Shown here: one piece after another, positions 7,057 to 17,473 of the stretch | Layout of the letters: every line of letters starts with the position of its first letter | Numbering within the stretch: the stretch's first letter is position 1 | DNA from: Bacteroidales bacterium | Lineage (GTDB): Bacteria; Bacteroidota; Bacteroidia; Bacteroidales; GWA2-32-17 | Direction: 5' to 3' | Assembly (NCBI GenBank): GCA_026417155.1 | Contig: JAOADU010000003.1 | Location: 1 to 36,643, forward strand | DNA length: 36,643 bases | Program-made: the position numbers and the translations under genes | Notes under the pieces: model-generated | The model's database searches: none | The model's input: only the letters and a program-made list of their open reading frames with translations | Told to the model about the DNA's origin: nothing

Positions 7057-9795
7057 TTATTGCTTAATTAACTTATTTAAGTACAAACCATCTTTCGATT
7101 CAACAGAAATAATATAAATGCCTGCAGGAATGCCAGAAGCAGAAATAGTTAGCGTTTGTTTGCCTTGTTGTAAGTTTGTATATGATTTTTGTAAGAGCAC
7201 TTGTCCGTTTAAGTTCATTATTTTTATGTCTGCATTACTGTTTACAGAAAGATTAAAATCTATATTAAATGTAGATTGTACGGGATTGGGATAAATTAGA
7301 ATATTAGAAAGATTCGTTAAGTCGGTAGTAGGAGCATAAACAGGACCTCTAAAGTTTTCGCAACGGAAAATTCCTCTACCCCGTGTTGAAGCAAAAATAA
7401 CTCCATGATTGCTTATTGTAGTTGGAATACCACCAAAAACAACTTGGTTGTTAGGTATCCATCCATTGGGCAATATTTGCTGACGAAGATCGGAAACAGG
7501 GACATTGGCCATTCCGTCTATTTGTTGAATCCACACGGGATTTGTTGCGGTAATATCTTCCGTAAACCAAATGCCTTTGTCTGTTCCAAGCATAACTTGT
7601 TGGCTGTTATTCCAGATAACGATTGAGGCATAAACGGGCATATTAGGTAGATTTCCTTGTTTAGAAACAAAGTTTACTTGCATAGTGTCGTTTGTAGTAC
7701 TTGCGGCATTAGTTGAATAATATACATGACTTCCGGTTGTATGATCGCCAATGGTAACAACTAAATTTTCGTTATTTTGAGGATCGATACCTAAACTTTG
7801 TACTTTTCCTTGGAATGTTCCGAGCTTCTGAAAACTAACGACACATGTAGAAGTACCGGCAGTTGCTAATGCTTTGGTGCGTGCAGCTTGTATGTTCTTT
7901 AACCGGAATACGGTGCTGGTGTTTGTTGTAGAATCGTATCCGGCAAAATAAATAATATCGCCATCTGCAGTAAATTCTAATACATTTACTTTTTTAATAC
8001 TTGAATGGTTGGCAACAGGATACCACGATGGTGTTCGTGCAGGGTCTAAAGCATTCCATGATATCCAAACTCGGTTTGTAAGTCCTAATGCCGTTAATAC
8101 TTGATAATGATCTTGAACATATAATGTATCGTCTTTATTGATAACAGTATCGCCTGCTAAATCGGTAGAATTTATAATATGATAAATATTTTTGCCATAA
8201 GAATTTGTTACAAAAATGGTGTCACCTAGTCGTAAATTTCTTTTAGCAATGTATGAAATTTTAAAAATTGAATTAGGATCGTAATATTTTTCATGAACTC
8301 TGATAGGAGCTAAAAATGGTTCTTTACTTGTACCAAGACTGTGTCCGTTTGTTCCAGTGGGGATAGAATCGGCAACAGCAAGAGTAGAAAAGCCATTCCC
8401 TCCTTGATAAGTGCGAATCAAACTTCCGTAGGTACGTGTTACAATCATAAAATCAGGATTAATAGTTAAGCGTTGAACACTTCCGATAGTGCCACTTAAG
8501 TATTTAAAAAAATGTTTATCAGTATTTCCCATCAAGTTATTATGTAAAATGCCATTGTGTACAGTTCCACCCACAACTTCATTATTGTCGGCAATGGCAA
8601 CATTAAGGAAGTCCATAGTATTGTAATTTTTTACAATCCAAGCCCAGTTGTAACCACTGTTGGTCGATTTAAAAACGCCACCATCGGTTGCAACATAAAT
8701 AGTTTTGCTTGAAGAAAAATTAGGGCTAAACACTATGTTATGAATATTTTCATGGACATAAAATGAACTAAATGTAGGAATGCCCGATGACATAGAAAGT
8801 TGAACAAAGCTAGTAGACGGAGTATATGCATAAAGATCAACACCGCCTAAATATATTTTGTCTTCGTTTGTAGGATCAACAGAAATGGAGCAGTGGTAAC
8901 GTCCTTGTTTGTTTTTGGCATTTCCAAAGGGTTGAAATTGACTGGTAACATTAGAAACAATGGGTGTCCATGAGTTCCCTTTGTTTTTGCTTTCGTATAT
9001 GTTTTTTAATTTTCCGTCTTGTGCAACAGCAAAACAATACACATGATTTACATTGGTAGGAGCAATAGCAAATTCAAGACGAATTACATCGCTGGGAATA
9101 TCTGTTGCTTGTATAAAATTATCATTGCCTGTATTGCATATATAAGCTTTGTTATTTAACGACGCTACAATTAGTGAACCATCACTACTTACTTCAATAT
9201 CTGTTGCAGGACTTTCAAAATTAGCATCGCTTGAAGGGATAGGATTTGTCCAGGTTTGCCCACCATCGGTAGAAATTCTAATACCTTTAATAGTAGCAGC
9301 ATAAATTTTGTTATTTGCTCCTGAAATTCTTGTAACATATGCAAAATCGTCGGTATTTGTTGATTGCAATTGTGTCCAAGTGTTTCCACCGTCGGTTGAT
9401 TTCCAAATTCCGTTACCTTTTATTCCTAAACCTCCATCAAATCCAAAATATTCGCCTGTACCAAAGTAAATATCGCCATTTGTAGCTTGATATATGCAGC
9501 TAATAGCTATATTTTCAAACATGTCGCTATTGGCAACTTTCATCCACGATGTGCCACCAGTTGTCGATTTCCATAATCCTCCTGCAATGCCACCAGCAAA
9601 TAATAAATTGGGATTGTTTTTATCAACGAGCAAAGCACGAGTTCTGCCTCCATAGTTGCACGGACCCATTTCTATCCATTGTATGTTTATGCTTTTTTCC
9701 TTCTTATTCGTGAGTAGTTTTTGTCCGTTTAACATCTCATTGCCACCAAATAAAAACATACTAAACAATACAAGGTATAACAACTTGTTTCTCAT
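7057..9795 (-). CDS. T9SS-exported beta-propeller protein (BNR/sortilin-like repeats, type A sorting domain)
   Basis: This 912-residue protein begins with a signal peptide ([20 protein letters not shown], cut probably near residue 25). The body contains repeated Asp-box/BNR-type motifs: [30 protein letters not shown] and [10 protein letters not shown]. The opening [16 protein letters not shown] block is typical of the sialidase-like/VPS10 beta-propellers of Bacteroidota. The last 85 or so residues (from [17 protein letters not shown] to [12 protein letters not shown] and NKLIKQ) form a type A T9SS C-terminal sorting domain. The protein is therefore predicted to cross the outer membrane through the type IX system and be anchored or released at the surface. 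No catalytic residues for a glycosidase are evident, so binding or a structural role is as likely as hydrolysis. It is monocistronic, ending in the terminator at 6998-7025. Confidence 0.88.
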   Translation of the reverse strand: MRNKLLYLVLFSMFLFGGNEMLNGQKLLTNKKEKSINIQWIEMGPCNYGGRTRALLVDKNNPNLLFAGGIAGGLWKSTTGGTSWMKVANSDMFENIAISCIYQATNGDIYFGTGEYFGFDGGLGIKGNGIWKSTDGGNTWTQLQSTNTDDFAYVTRISGANNKIYAATIKGIRISTDGGQTWTNPIPSSDANFESPATDIEVSSDGSLIVASLNNKAYICNTGNDNFIQATDIPSDVIRLEFAIAPTNVNHVYCFAVAQDGKLKNIYESKNKGNSWTPIVSNVTSQFQPFGNAKNKQGRYHCSISVDPTNEDKIYLGGVDLYAYTPSTSFVQLSMSSGIPTFSSFYVHENIHNIVFSPNFSSSKTIYVATDGGVFKSTNSGYNWAWIVKNYNTMDFLNVAIADNNEVVGGTVHNGILHNNLMGNTDKHFFKYLSGTIGSVQRLTINPDFMIVTRTYGSLIRTYQGGNGFSTLAVADSIPTGTNGHSLGTSKEPFLAPIRVHEKYYDPNSIFKISYIAKRNLRLGDTIFVTNSYGKNIYHIINSTDLAGDTVINKDDTLYVQDHYQVLTALGLTNRVWISWNALDPARTPSWYPVANHSSIKKVNVLEFTADGDIIYFAGYDSTTNTSTVFRLKNIQAARTKALATAGTSTCVVSFQKLGTFQGKVQSLGIDPQNNENLVVTIGDHTTGSHVYYSTNAASTTNDTMQVNFVSKQGNLPNMPVYASIVIWNNSQQVMLGTDKGIWFTEDITATNPVWIQQIDGMANVPVSDLRQQILPNGWIPNNQVVFGGIPTTISNHGVIFASTRGRGIFRCENFRGPVYAPTTDLTNLSNILIYPNPVQSTFNIDFNLSVNSNADIKIMNLNGQVLLQKSYTNLQQGKQTLTISASGIPAGIYIISVESKDGLYLNKLIKQ

Positions 9796-9932
9796 ACAAT
9801 TACAATATTTGTTAAAAAATCTTTAATTCAGCGTGCAATATACGTATAAATTTTTTAACTGAAAAATCTTTATGAATACATTTTTTAATGGTAAAAGGTA
9901 AAAAACTCAATATATTCTTTTGAAAAATATGT

Positions 9933-9940
9933 TAGTTTTG
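9933..9940 (+). promoter_or_regulatory. Candidate -7 box for the DUF502 gene
   Basis: TAGTTTTG matches TAnnTTTG and ends 10 bases before the ATG at 9951, implying a very short leader. A TTTG at 9919-9922 is too close to be a normal -33 element. Confidence 0.45.
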
Positions 9941-9950
9941 AGAAAAAAAT

Positions 9951-10532
9951 ATGAATACAAAGTTGTTTAGATATTTTTTGCAAGGATTGTTTTACCTGGC
10001 TCCATTTGTTGTAACTATTTATATTCTATATGAAGTGATAATTTTTTTCGATAAGTTATTTTTAAAGATTACCAACATCAATGTTCCAGGTATAGGTATT
10101 TTAATAATGATTGTAAGTGTAACCATTTTGGGCTTATTAACCGACATGTATTTAGCCCGCCCTATAATTGGTTATATTCAGGGAATTATTTCAAAAATTC
10201 CTGTAGTAAAAGAAGTTTATTTTCCCCTTAAAGATATTTTTGATGCATTATTAGGGAAAAATCGTAAGTTCACAAAACCAGTACTCGTAAAAGTGAATCC
10301 GGTAACAAATGTAGATAAGATAGGTTTTATTATGCAAGAGAGTTTAAAGGAGTTAAATATTAAAGAAAATAAGGTAGCAGTTTATTTTCCACATTCTTAT
10401 GCATTTTCGGGCGAATTGTATATTGTACCAGCAGAATATGTAACACCTTTAGATATTCCGGCATCGGTAGCATTAAAGTTTATAGTATCGGGTGGGGCAA
10501 TACTGCAAACAAAAGTTACTGAAACGAACTAA
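9951..10532 (+). CDS. DUF502 family inner-membrane protein
   Basis: This 193-residue protein has two N-terminal membrane helices (roughly residues 9-33 and 48-70, the second around GIGILIMIVSVTILGLL). A soluble domain follows, with IPVVKEVYFPLKDIFDALL and PHSYAFSGELYIVPAEYV. This matches the DUF502 family, common in Bacteroidota and other bacteria and without an established biochemical function. The C-terminal SGGAI segment is typical. It is divergent from the beta-propeller gene. Its last 17 bases overlap the end of the convergent MORN-repeat gene. Confidence 0.88.
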   Translation: MNTKLFRYFLQGLFYLAPFVVTIYILYEVIIFFDKLFLKITNINVPGIGILIMIVSVTILGLLTDMYLARPIIGYIQGIISKIPVVKEVYFPLKDIFDALLGKNRKFTKPVLVKVNPVTNVDKIGFIMQESLKELNIKENKVAVYFPHSYAFSGELYIVPAEYVTPLDIPASVALKFIVSGGAILQTKVTETN

Positions 10533-10932
10533 AAGTAGGATTATCAATTTTATTTCCTTTTTCATCCCACGATGTTTGTTTAATATTTTTATCGTTGCTA
10601 AAAATAATTTCCGATTTTTTTTGTCCGTTTTTGTAATAATAAATGGCAGGACCTTCTTTGATACCATTTTTATAAACGCAGTATCGTTTTTTATTTCCGT
10701 TTTCATAAAACCATAGCCATTCGCCATCGCGAAGTCCATCTTTTATAAAACCACCCATTCCTAACTGACCGTTAGGATATGTGGTAATACATTTTCCTGT
10801 AAAAGGTGTCGTCGAACCTATTTCATAGAATTTTCCGTTACGTTCTTCTAATTCATTGTAATTGACAATTTTTTGAGCAAATATGCTAAAGCAATACAAT
10901 TGAAAAAGTAATAGTAAAAGTAATTTTTTCAT
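10516..10932 (-). CDS. Secreted MORN-repeat protein (YwqK-like)
   Basis: This 138-residue protein, read from the ATG at 10932, has a signal peptide (MKKLLLLLLFQLYCFSIFAQ) and MORN-type repeats. The repeats are TYPNGQLGMGGFIKDGLRDG, WLWFYENGNKKRYCVYKNGI and IYYYKNGQKKSEIIF. Such proteins are often auto-annotated as YwqK-family antitoxins. The exported signal and lack of a toxin neighbour argue against that role here, and the function is unknown. An upstream in-frame TTG at 10941 would add three residues but overlaps the -7 box, so the ATG is preferred. The 3' end overlaps the DUF502 gene tail-to-tail by 17 bases. Confidence 0.8.
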   Translation of the reverse strand: MKKLLLLLLFQLYCFSIFAQKIVNYNELEERNGKFYEIGSTTPFTGKCITTYPNGQLGMGGFIKDGLRDGEWLWFYENGNKKRYCVYKNGIKEGPAIYYYKNGQKKSEIIFSNDKNIKQTSWDEKGNKIDNPTFSSFQ

Positions 10933-10938
10933 ACCTTG

Positions 10939-10946
10939 CAAAGGTA
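10939..10946 (-). promoter_or_regulatory. Candidate -7 box for the MORN-repeat gene
   Basis: The minus strand reads TACCTTTG six bases before the ATG at 10932. If used, the transcript would be nearly leaderless. No TTTG -33 box is visible. Confidence 0.4.
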
Positions 10947-10978
10947 AATGAAAATTTAATATGATTATATAAAATTAT

Positions 10979-12994
10979 TTATTCATCAACATCAATATCG
11001 GGAATATAGTTTGTGGACGTAACGGTAAATTCAGTACGACGATTAAGCTGATTGGCAATTTCTTTTTGTTCAGGATCCTTTAACGAGTTAATAAATGTTT
11101 CGGTCAATACAGTTCCTTCTGGAAGAAATGGGTATTTTTGAGCTAATCGAGGTGTAATGGTTTTGGGTACATTTTTACCATATCCTTTAGCTGTAAGTCT
11201 ATCTTTAGCAATGCCTTTTTCTATTAAATAATCAATAACCGATTGAGCTCTGCGTTGCGAAAGTATGATGTTGCTAAGCGAATCACCAACCATATCGGTA
11301 TGTGAAGCTAATTCGATGGTTATATTGGGATTGGCGTGTAAAATATCAATCAGTTTATTTAATTCTTTTTTCGATTCAGGGCGCAATTCCCATTTGCCAA
11401 AATCGTAATAAATATTTTCTACCTCTACAGGATTGGCAATGTTAGCTAATCGAATTTCATCAGTAAATGTTTTACTGTCAGCAAGTTCGGCAGTTGATAT
11501 TTTCCCTTTCTGATTCAAATAACCTTCTTTTTTAGCTAAATAAATGTAATCGGTATGAGGATTAAGCTTGTATTTAAAGCTTCCGTCTTCGAGCGTAGTA
11601 ATATCAAGGTCGGTACCATCACTGCCTACGATTCTAACTTTTGCTCCTTTAATAGGCTTATCGGTAGTTGCGTCTTTTACTTTTCCTTGTAATATAAATT
11701 CCATAGGTGGTAAGTAAAAAGAATAGATATCGTCTTTCCCTCTTCCACCTTTACGGCTCGAAGAAAATAATCCTTCTTCTTTATCTTTTTTAAAAACAAT
11801 TGCGAAATCATCGGCAGAGGAGTTTATGGGGTAACGCATATTTTCTACAACCCATTCGCCTTCATCGTTTTTGGTTGCTTTAAAAATATCAAGCCCCCCC
11901 ATTCCGGGATGTCCGTTCGATGCAAAGTATAAAATTCCATTTTCGCGAATGTAAGGATAAAGTTCATCGCCAGGAGTATTTATTTGCATCCCTAAGTTAA
12001 CAGGGTTTGAAAAAGGGCGATTTTTATTAGGACGTGTCATTACATATATATCATTCCCTCCAAAACCACCGGGCATATTGGCTACAAAATATAAAGTTAA
12101 ACCATCGGGCGAAAGGCTTGGGTGTCCAACGGTAATACTATCGCTGGCAATGGGAATGTTTTCGCAGGTAGTCCAATCTTCGCCAGGCTGACGTGAAGCT
12201 TTAAAAATTTTACATCCAAGTTTTATTCCACGAACAATTTTACAACGAGTAAAATACAGATCGTTATAGTTATTCGCGAGTGAAGGTGTGCCGTCGTCAT
12301 TGGGAGAATTGACAGTGTCGTTAAGAGGAACTGGTTTTTCCCAAATATTTTTACGGTTTAATGTGCTTTCAAAAATATCGGTAAAGTACGTTCCCGTAAC
12401 GGGATTAATTTTTTCGCCATGCAATCCTGGTCGGCTACTTGTAAAGTAGATGGAAGTAAAATCGTCGTTAGCAAAAGCAGGTGCAAAATCACTTTCTTTA
12501 GAGTTCAATTCTTTCATATTTGTAATTACATAGCGAGTAGGATATTGCAACCATTCGGCAGCCATGCTACACGATTTATATCGTTCTTTTGCATAATTAT
12601 CGTCAGGTTTATATTTTAAATATTCTTTAAATTGTATTGCGGCTTCGGCATATTTTTCATTTTTTTTTAGCATATCGGCATAATGCAAAATTGCGATAGG
12701 ATCGTGATATTCTTTTTGAATAGCTTTTAAATAAGCCATTTCGGCTTTAACAGGGTCGTTCATATTGCGGTAGCATTCTGCTATGCGAAACAGAATATAT
12801 GCTTTTTCATATTTATTTTTACTTTCTTTAAGGTTATCTTTATATAAATTTAATGCTTTAAAGTATTCTCTGGTAGAAAATGCCAAATCGGCTTTTTTGG
12901 TTAGTTTACTATAGAATTCATCATTGTTTTGTGAAAAGACAACAATATGTAATAAAATTATACCGAAAGTTAAATATATTCTCATAGCTAACAT
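10979..12994 (-). CDS. PorE-like outer-membrane protein: TPR, PD40 propeller, CarboxypepD_reg, OmpA
   Basis: This 671-residue protein has an N-terminal signal (RIYLTFGIILLHIVVFSQ). Domains in order are TPR-like helices (about 30-145), a PD40/WD40-like beta-propeller (about 165-425, with SPDGLTLYFVANMPGG and PYIRENGILYFASNG), a carboxypeptidase-regulatory-like domain (about 432-515, LQGKVKDATTDKPIKGAKV) and a C-terminal OmpA peptidoglycan-binding domain (about 525-660). The OmpA domain keeps the binding aspartate and arginine in SHTD and LSQRRAQ. This architecture is that of PorE of Porphyromonas gingivalis, a type IX secretion component anchoring the system to peptidoglycan, and of many paralogues. 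Unlike PorE it shows no lipobox. The ATG at 12985 (MRIYL) is an equally good start. Involvement in T9SS is inferred from architecture only. Confidence 0.85.
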   Translation of the reverse strand: MLAMRIYLTFGIILLHIVVFSQNNDEFYSKLTKKADLAFSTREYFKALNLYKDNLKESKNKYEKAYILFRIAECYRNMNDPVKAEMAYLKAIQKEYHDPIAILHYADMLKKNEKYAEAAIQFKEYLKYKPDDNYAKERYKSCSMAAEWLQYPTRYVITNMKELNSKESDFAPAFANDDFTSIYFTSSRPGLHGEKINPVTGTYFTDIFESTLNRKNIWEKPVPLNDTVNSPNDDGTPSLANNYNDLYFTRCKIVRGIKLGCKIFKASRQPGEDWTTCENIPIASDSITVGHPSLSPDGLTLYFVANMPGGFGGNDIYVMTRPNKNRPFSNPVNLGMQINTPGDELYPYIRENGILYFASNGHPGMGGLDIFKATKNDEGEWVVENMRYPINSSADDFAIVFKKDKEEGLFSSSRKGGRGKDDIYSFYLPPMEFILQGKVKDATTDKPIKGAKVRIVGSDGTDLDITTLEDGSFKYKLNPHTDYIYLAKKEGYLNQKGKISTAELADSKTFTDEIRLANIANPVEVENIYYDFGKWELRPESKKELNKLIDILHANPNITIELASHTDMVGDSLSNIILSQRRAQSVIDYLIEKGIAKDRLTAKGYGKNVPKTITPRLAQKYPFLPEGTVLTETFINSLKDPEQKEIANQLNRRTEFTVTSTNYIPDIDVDE

Positions 12995-13023
12995 AATAAT
13001 AAGTCAATAAAACGATAGTTTGG

Positions 13024-13031
13024 CAAAAATA
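13024..13031 (-). promoter_or_regulatory. Candidate -7 box for the PorE-like gene
   Basis: The minus strand reads TATTTTTG (TAnnTTTG) 29 bases before the ATG at 12994. No clear -33 TTTG is present. Confidence 0.4.
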
Positions 13032-13102
13032 GTATATTTTCAATAGTTCTATGAATGAAAAATTTTAAGGAAGTTAAAAAAGTTGAAATGTACGATAAAA
13101 AG

Positions 13103-13516
13103 CTAATTCATGCGTCGAACAATGATTTTTTCTTCGTATGTTTCATTGTTCTTCAAAATTAAGGCGCCCCATCCTTTTAAGGTATCATAAGTATTCCAAG
13201 AAATTTGTTTTCTGTACCAGGCATAAACACTGTATATGCTTTCGTATTTGAATGTATGATACGTTTTTCCCGATGCATCGGTTTTTTGAATATCATAAAG
13301 TTTTTTCTCGTCTGGGTCGTAATAACCTACTGATGGGTAATTATTGCTATAAAGAGTAGGATCGGAATAAACTTTAACGGTAGCTCCAGCAAGTGGCTTG
13401 CCTTGTTCATCTACAACAAGAACAGTTGCCTTAGGTGGTTTTTCTTTTTTACATTTTGATGCTGTGCCTACAATAAATATAGAAATTAGTACTATTAAGA
13501 CGATTTTTGTATTCAT
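13103..13516 (-). CDS. Small exported protein with carboxypeptidase-regulatory-like fold (paralogue A)
   Basis: This 137-residue protein has a hydrophobic N-terminal signal followed by a cysteine (VGTASKCKKEKPPK). The residues before that cysteine are not a canonical lipobox, so lipidation is uncertain. The mature part, TVLVVDEQGKPLAGATVKVY with later TDASGKTYHTF, resembles CarboxypepD_reg/Ig-like beta-sandwich domains that sit on exported Bacteroidota proteins. It is clearly related to the next gene upstream: both share a PPKA start after the cysteine, a KP-L/V-A-x-x-TV-x-VY core and a TDA-G turn. It lies two bases after that gene's stop, so the pair is a tandem duplication in one transcript. 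No specific function is recognised. Confidence 0.75.
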   Translation of the reverse strand: MNTKIVLIVLISIFIVGTASKCKKEKPPKATVLVVDEQGKPLAGATVKVYSDPTLYSNNYPSVGYYDPDEKKLYDIQKTDASGKTYHTFKYESIYSVYAWYRKQISWNTYDTLKGWGALILKNNETYEEKIIVRRMN

Positions 13517-13518
13517 AT

Positions 13519-13869
13519 TTATCTTAAAATTAAAGTTTTTTCAGTAGTTTTCCCATTTTCAAGAAAAATCATTCCCGAGGCTTGGCGGTTAGGATTGGTT
13601 TGTTTGGCTTCTACATTTAAAATAGCTTCATTTCTAAATTCGAAAGTAACAGTACCGTTTGCATCGGTCTTGTCTTTTAGTTCTATGGTTTTGTCAATAG
13701 GGTCAACATAGCTTCCATTAGGTTGAGCGTAAACTCTAACTGTAACATTGGCAACGGGCTTATATAGGGTGTCTAATGTTTTAATAACAGCTTTGGGAGG
13801 TCCTGGTTTTTTACAGGATAAGACCAAAGAGCCCACCGCGGCAACTATGAGTAGTAAAAAGCCTTTCAT
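13519..13869 (-). CDS. Small lipoprotein with carboxypeptidase-regulatory-like fold (paralogue B)
   Basis: This 116-residue protein carries a good lipoprotein signal: MKGFLLLIVAAVGSLVLSC, where LVLSC is the lipobox. KKPGPPKAV follows, then a beta-sandwich-like domain (KPVANVTVRVYAQP, then DKTDANGTVTFEF). It is a paralogue of the gene at 13103-13516, and both probably descend from one duplicated gene. It is first in its transcript; the promoter is not evident. It lies back-to-back with the tRNA-Arg gene. Function is unknown; such small lipoproteins are typically displayed on the periplasmic or outer face of the outer membrane. Confidence 0.78.
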   Translation of the reverse strand: MKGFLLLIVAAVGSLVLSCKKPGPPKAVIKTLDTLYKPVANVTVRVYAQPNGSYVDPIDKTIELKDKTDANGTVTFEFRNEAILNVEAKQTNPNRQASGMIFLENGKTTEKTLILR

Positions 13870-13925
13870 AATGAACCTACAATATTAATACATTTTTCGA
13901 TAATAATCAAGAGCTTTCGAAAAAA

Positions 13926-13957
13926 ATTGCAGGATAGAAGTATTTCTATTAACTTTG
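13926..13957 (+). promoter_or_regulatory. Promoter of tRNA-Arg
   Basis: ATTG (13926-13929, three of four bases of the TTTG -33 box) lies 20 bases before TAACTTTG (13950-13957), a perfect TAnnTTTG -7 box. The box ends six bases before the mature tRNA 5' end. Confidence 0.65.
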
Positions 13958-13963
13958 CAGCAA

Positions 13964-14034
13964 GGCTCCGTAGTTCAACTGGATAGAACATCAGATTCCG
14001 GTTCTGAGGGTTGGGGGTTCGAGTCCCTCCGGAG

Positions 14035-14037
<3 letters not shown>
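13964..14037 (+). tRNA. tRNA-Arg (anticodon CCG)
   Basis: This is a full cloverleaf of 74 nt without an encoded CCA. The acceptor GGCTCCG pairs with CGGAGTC, including one G-T pair. The D arm is GTTC/GAAC. The anticodon arm TCAGA/TCTGA encloses loop TTCCGGT with anticodon CCG. A five-base variable loop follows, then the T arm GGGGG/CCCTC around TTCGAGT and discriminator A at 14037. It decodes CGG arginine codons. The last three bases (14035-14037) are antisense to the atpD stop codon, so the two genes converge with a 3-base overlap. Confidence 0.95.
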
Positions 14038-15573
<1,536 letters not shown>

Positions 15574-15576
15574 CTA

Positions 15577-15608
15577 CAAACGTACATAAAATTTTGAAAA
15601 AACACAAA
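15577..15608 (-). promoter_or_regulatory. Promoter of atpD
   Basis: On the minus strand TTTG (15605-15608), then 20 bases, then TACGTTTG (15577-15584) matches both elements of the Bacteroidota promoter at normal spacing. The -7 box ends 21 bases before the atpD ATG. Confidence 0.75.
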
Positions 15609-15954
15609 AAGGAAGTTTTATTTTGTAAACGAAAATTTATTCGAACGTAAGGAGTACTAATTTTACATGAATCTATCAGAAAATGAGCCTATAAACAGCA
15701 AAAGTTTTTAGTAACTATGATAGTTTGTTCTTAAATAAAAACTCTATAAAACATATAGACTAAATATTGTTTAATTTTTTATATCTTTGTCAAAAAAAAT
15801 CGCCATTTTTTTCATCTATGATTCAAGTTTCAGAAGTATCTCTCAGAATTGTCTGTACAGTTTTGTTAAACATTAGTTTACCTTGCATTCAAAGAATACT
15901 AACAAAAAATATTTTAAAGAAAAGCTATAAAAATTTACAGATTAATAAATTAAC
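15609..15954 (+). other. Intergenic region upstream of cysC with candidate promoter and long leader
   Basis: No credible gene is seen in these 346 bases. A -7 box TATCTTTG lies at 15782-15789, without a well-placed -33 TTTG. If used, it gives a leader of about 160 bases before cysC. The leader contains a small perfect hairpin (TAAAC, ATTA loop, GTTTA) near 15870-15883 and is otherwise AT-rich. I recognise no known riboswitch in it. A 65-codon open frame at 15767-15964 has no family features and overlaps the cysC start. Confidence 0.45.
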
Positions 15955-16560
15955 ATGTTCATGAATACAAACAATATAGTTCCCGATTTCTCAAAACAAA
16001 TAAGTCGAAATAAAAAAGAATCTCTACTGAATCAGAAAAGTATTTCAATTTGGCTGATTGGTCTTTCGGGTAGTGGAAAATCTACATTAGCATCGGCTTT
16101 GGAGCATCATTTGTTTGATATGGGTTTTAAGACAGCCTGGCTCGATGGTGATAATGTTCGTATTGGCATTAACAAAGATTTAGGATTTACTATAAATGAC
16201 AGAGAAGAAAATATTCGTCGGATAGCAGAAATCAATAAGCTATTCATTAACAATGGTATTATTGTAATTAATTCGTTTGTCTGTCCTCTCGAATCGATGA
16301 GAAGCAATATAATATCAATTATTGGCAATGATGATGTGATTTTTATATATACGAAGGCGTCGATAGAAACTTGTATAAAGCGCGATGTAAAAGGTTTATA
16401 CAAAAAAGCATTACAAGGAGAAATTTCACAGTTTACAGGTATTTCCGATATTTTTGAAGAACCGTTAAGAGCGCATCTTGTTGTCGATACAGAGCAAAAT
16501 TCGTTTGAAACAAATATGAATGAAATTATCAACTTTATAATACCTAAAGTGAGCCTATGA
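15955..16560 (+). CDS. cysC: Adenylyl-sulfate (APS) kinase
   Basis: This 201-residue kinase phosphorylates the 3'-hydroxyl of adenosine 5'-phosphosulfate to give PAPS. The P-loop GLSGSGKST is at residues 36-44. It is followed by the APS-binding LDGDNVRIGINKDLGFTIND, the REENIRRIAEINKLF helix and SFVCPLESMR (usually ISPY/F at this place). DVKGLYKKALQGEI and the FTGISDIFEEP lid complete the family pattern. Length fits. ATGs at 15955 and 15961 are both possible starts. The stop overlaps the cysD start by four bases (ATGA), so it is the first gene of a cysC-cysD-cysN operon. Confidence 0.95.
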   Translation: MFMNTNNIVPDFSKQISRNKKESLLNQKSISIWLIGLSGSGKSTLASALEHHLFDMGFKTAWLDGDNVRIGINKDLGFTINDREENIRRIAEINKLFINNGIIVINSFVCPLESMRSNIISIIGNDDVIFIYTKASIETCIKRDVKGLYKKALQGEISQFTGISDIFEEPLRAHLVVDTEQNSFETNMNEIINFIIPKVSL

Positions 16561-17462
16561 TCAGTTATAAAAACACGCATTTACAGGAGCTAGAAAATGA
16601 GGCAATATATGTAATTCGCGAAGCAGCGGCACAATTCGAACGTCCTACCATGTTATTTTCGGGAGGTAAAGATAGTATTGTAATGTATCATTTGGCGAGG
16701 AAAGCATTTTATCCAGCTAAAGTTCCTTTTCCTTTGCTTCATATAGATACAGGACATAATTTTCAAGAGACATTAGAATTTCGCGATTATTTAATGAAAA
16801 AAACAGGTGGAACATGCATCGTACGATATGTACAAGATACAATTAATCAAGGAAAAGTGCAAGAAGAAACAGGGTATAATGCCAGTCGAAATGTTTTGCA
16901 AACGGTTACATTATTAGATGCAATCGAAGAGTTTAAGTTCGATTGTGCTATGGGTGGTGGGCGAAGGGACGAAGAAAAAGCCCGTGCCAAAGAACGTTTT
17001 TTTTCGCATCGGGATGAATTTGGGCAGTGGGATCCAAAAAATCAGCGACCCGAATTATGGAATATTTTTAATGGAAGAAAAAAAATGGGCGAACATTTTA
17101 GAGTTTTTCCATTGAGCAATTGGACAGAGCTGGATGTATGGTTATACATTTTATTGGAAAAAATAGAAATTCCATCAATATACTTTTCTCACGAACGAGA
17201 AGTTTTTAATCGTGATGGAGTATGGCTTGCTACAGCTCCATTTATGAAATTAAAACCAACAGAACATCCGGTAATTAAGCGTGTACGATGCAGAACAATT
17301 GGCGATATTACATGTACAGGACTTGTTTTATCCGAAGCGTCTAGCGTAGAAGATATTGTAGCAGAAATAGCACAAACACGCATAACAGAACGCGGAGGAC
17401 GTTACGACGATAAACGGAGTGATACTGCCATGGAAGATAGAAAAAGAGAAGGGTATTTTTAA
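16557..17462 (+). CDS. cysD: Sulfate adenylyltransferase small subunit
   Basis: This 301-residue PP-loop ATP pyrophosphatase forms APS from ATP and sulfate together with CysN. The PP-loop motif FSGGKDSIVMYHLARKA lies near residues 35-50. The conserved GGGRRDEEKARAKER, GQWDPKNQRPELWNI and HFRVFPLSNWTELDVW blocks follow, and the C-terminal ERGGRYDD and KREGYF are typical. Length matches the family (about 300). It overlaps cysC by four bases and is 11 bases before cysN. Confidence 0.97.
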   Translation: MISYKNTHLQELENEAIYVIREAAAQFERPTMLFSGGKDSIVMYHLARKAFYPAKVPFPLLHIDTGHNFQETLEFRDYLMKKTGGTCIVRYVQDTINQGKVQEETGYNASRNVLQTVTLLDAIEEFKFDCAMGGGRRDEEKARAKERFFSHRDEFGQWDPKNQRPELWNIFNGRKKMGEHFRVFPLSNWTELDVWLYILLEKIEIPSIYFSHEREVFNRDGVWLATAPFMKLKPTEHPVIKRVRCRTIGDITCTGLVLSEASSVEDIVAEIAQTRITERGGRYDDKRSDTAMEDRKREGYF

Positions 17463-17473
17463 AAAATGTTATT

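Noticed and set aside
10516-10932. YwqK antitoxin of a toxin-antitoxin pair
   Set aside because: The protein has a signal peptide, and neither neighbour is a toxin-like gene; the MORN-repeat similarity alone does not support an antitoxin role.
15767-15964. 65-codon open frame before cysC
   Set aside because: No family features, AT-rich composition, and it overlaps the cysC start; more likely leader sequence.
16107-16580. 157-codon frame antisense to cysC
   Set aside because: It lies entirely opposite a well-conserved APS kinase and matches no family.
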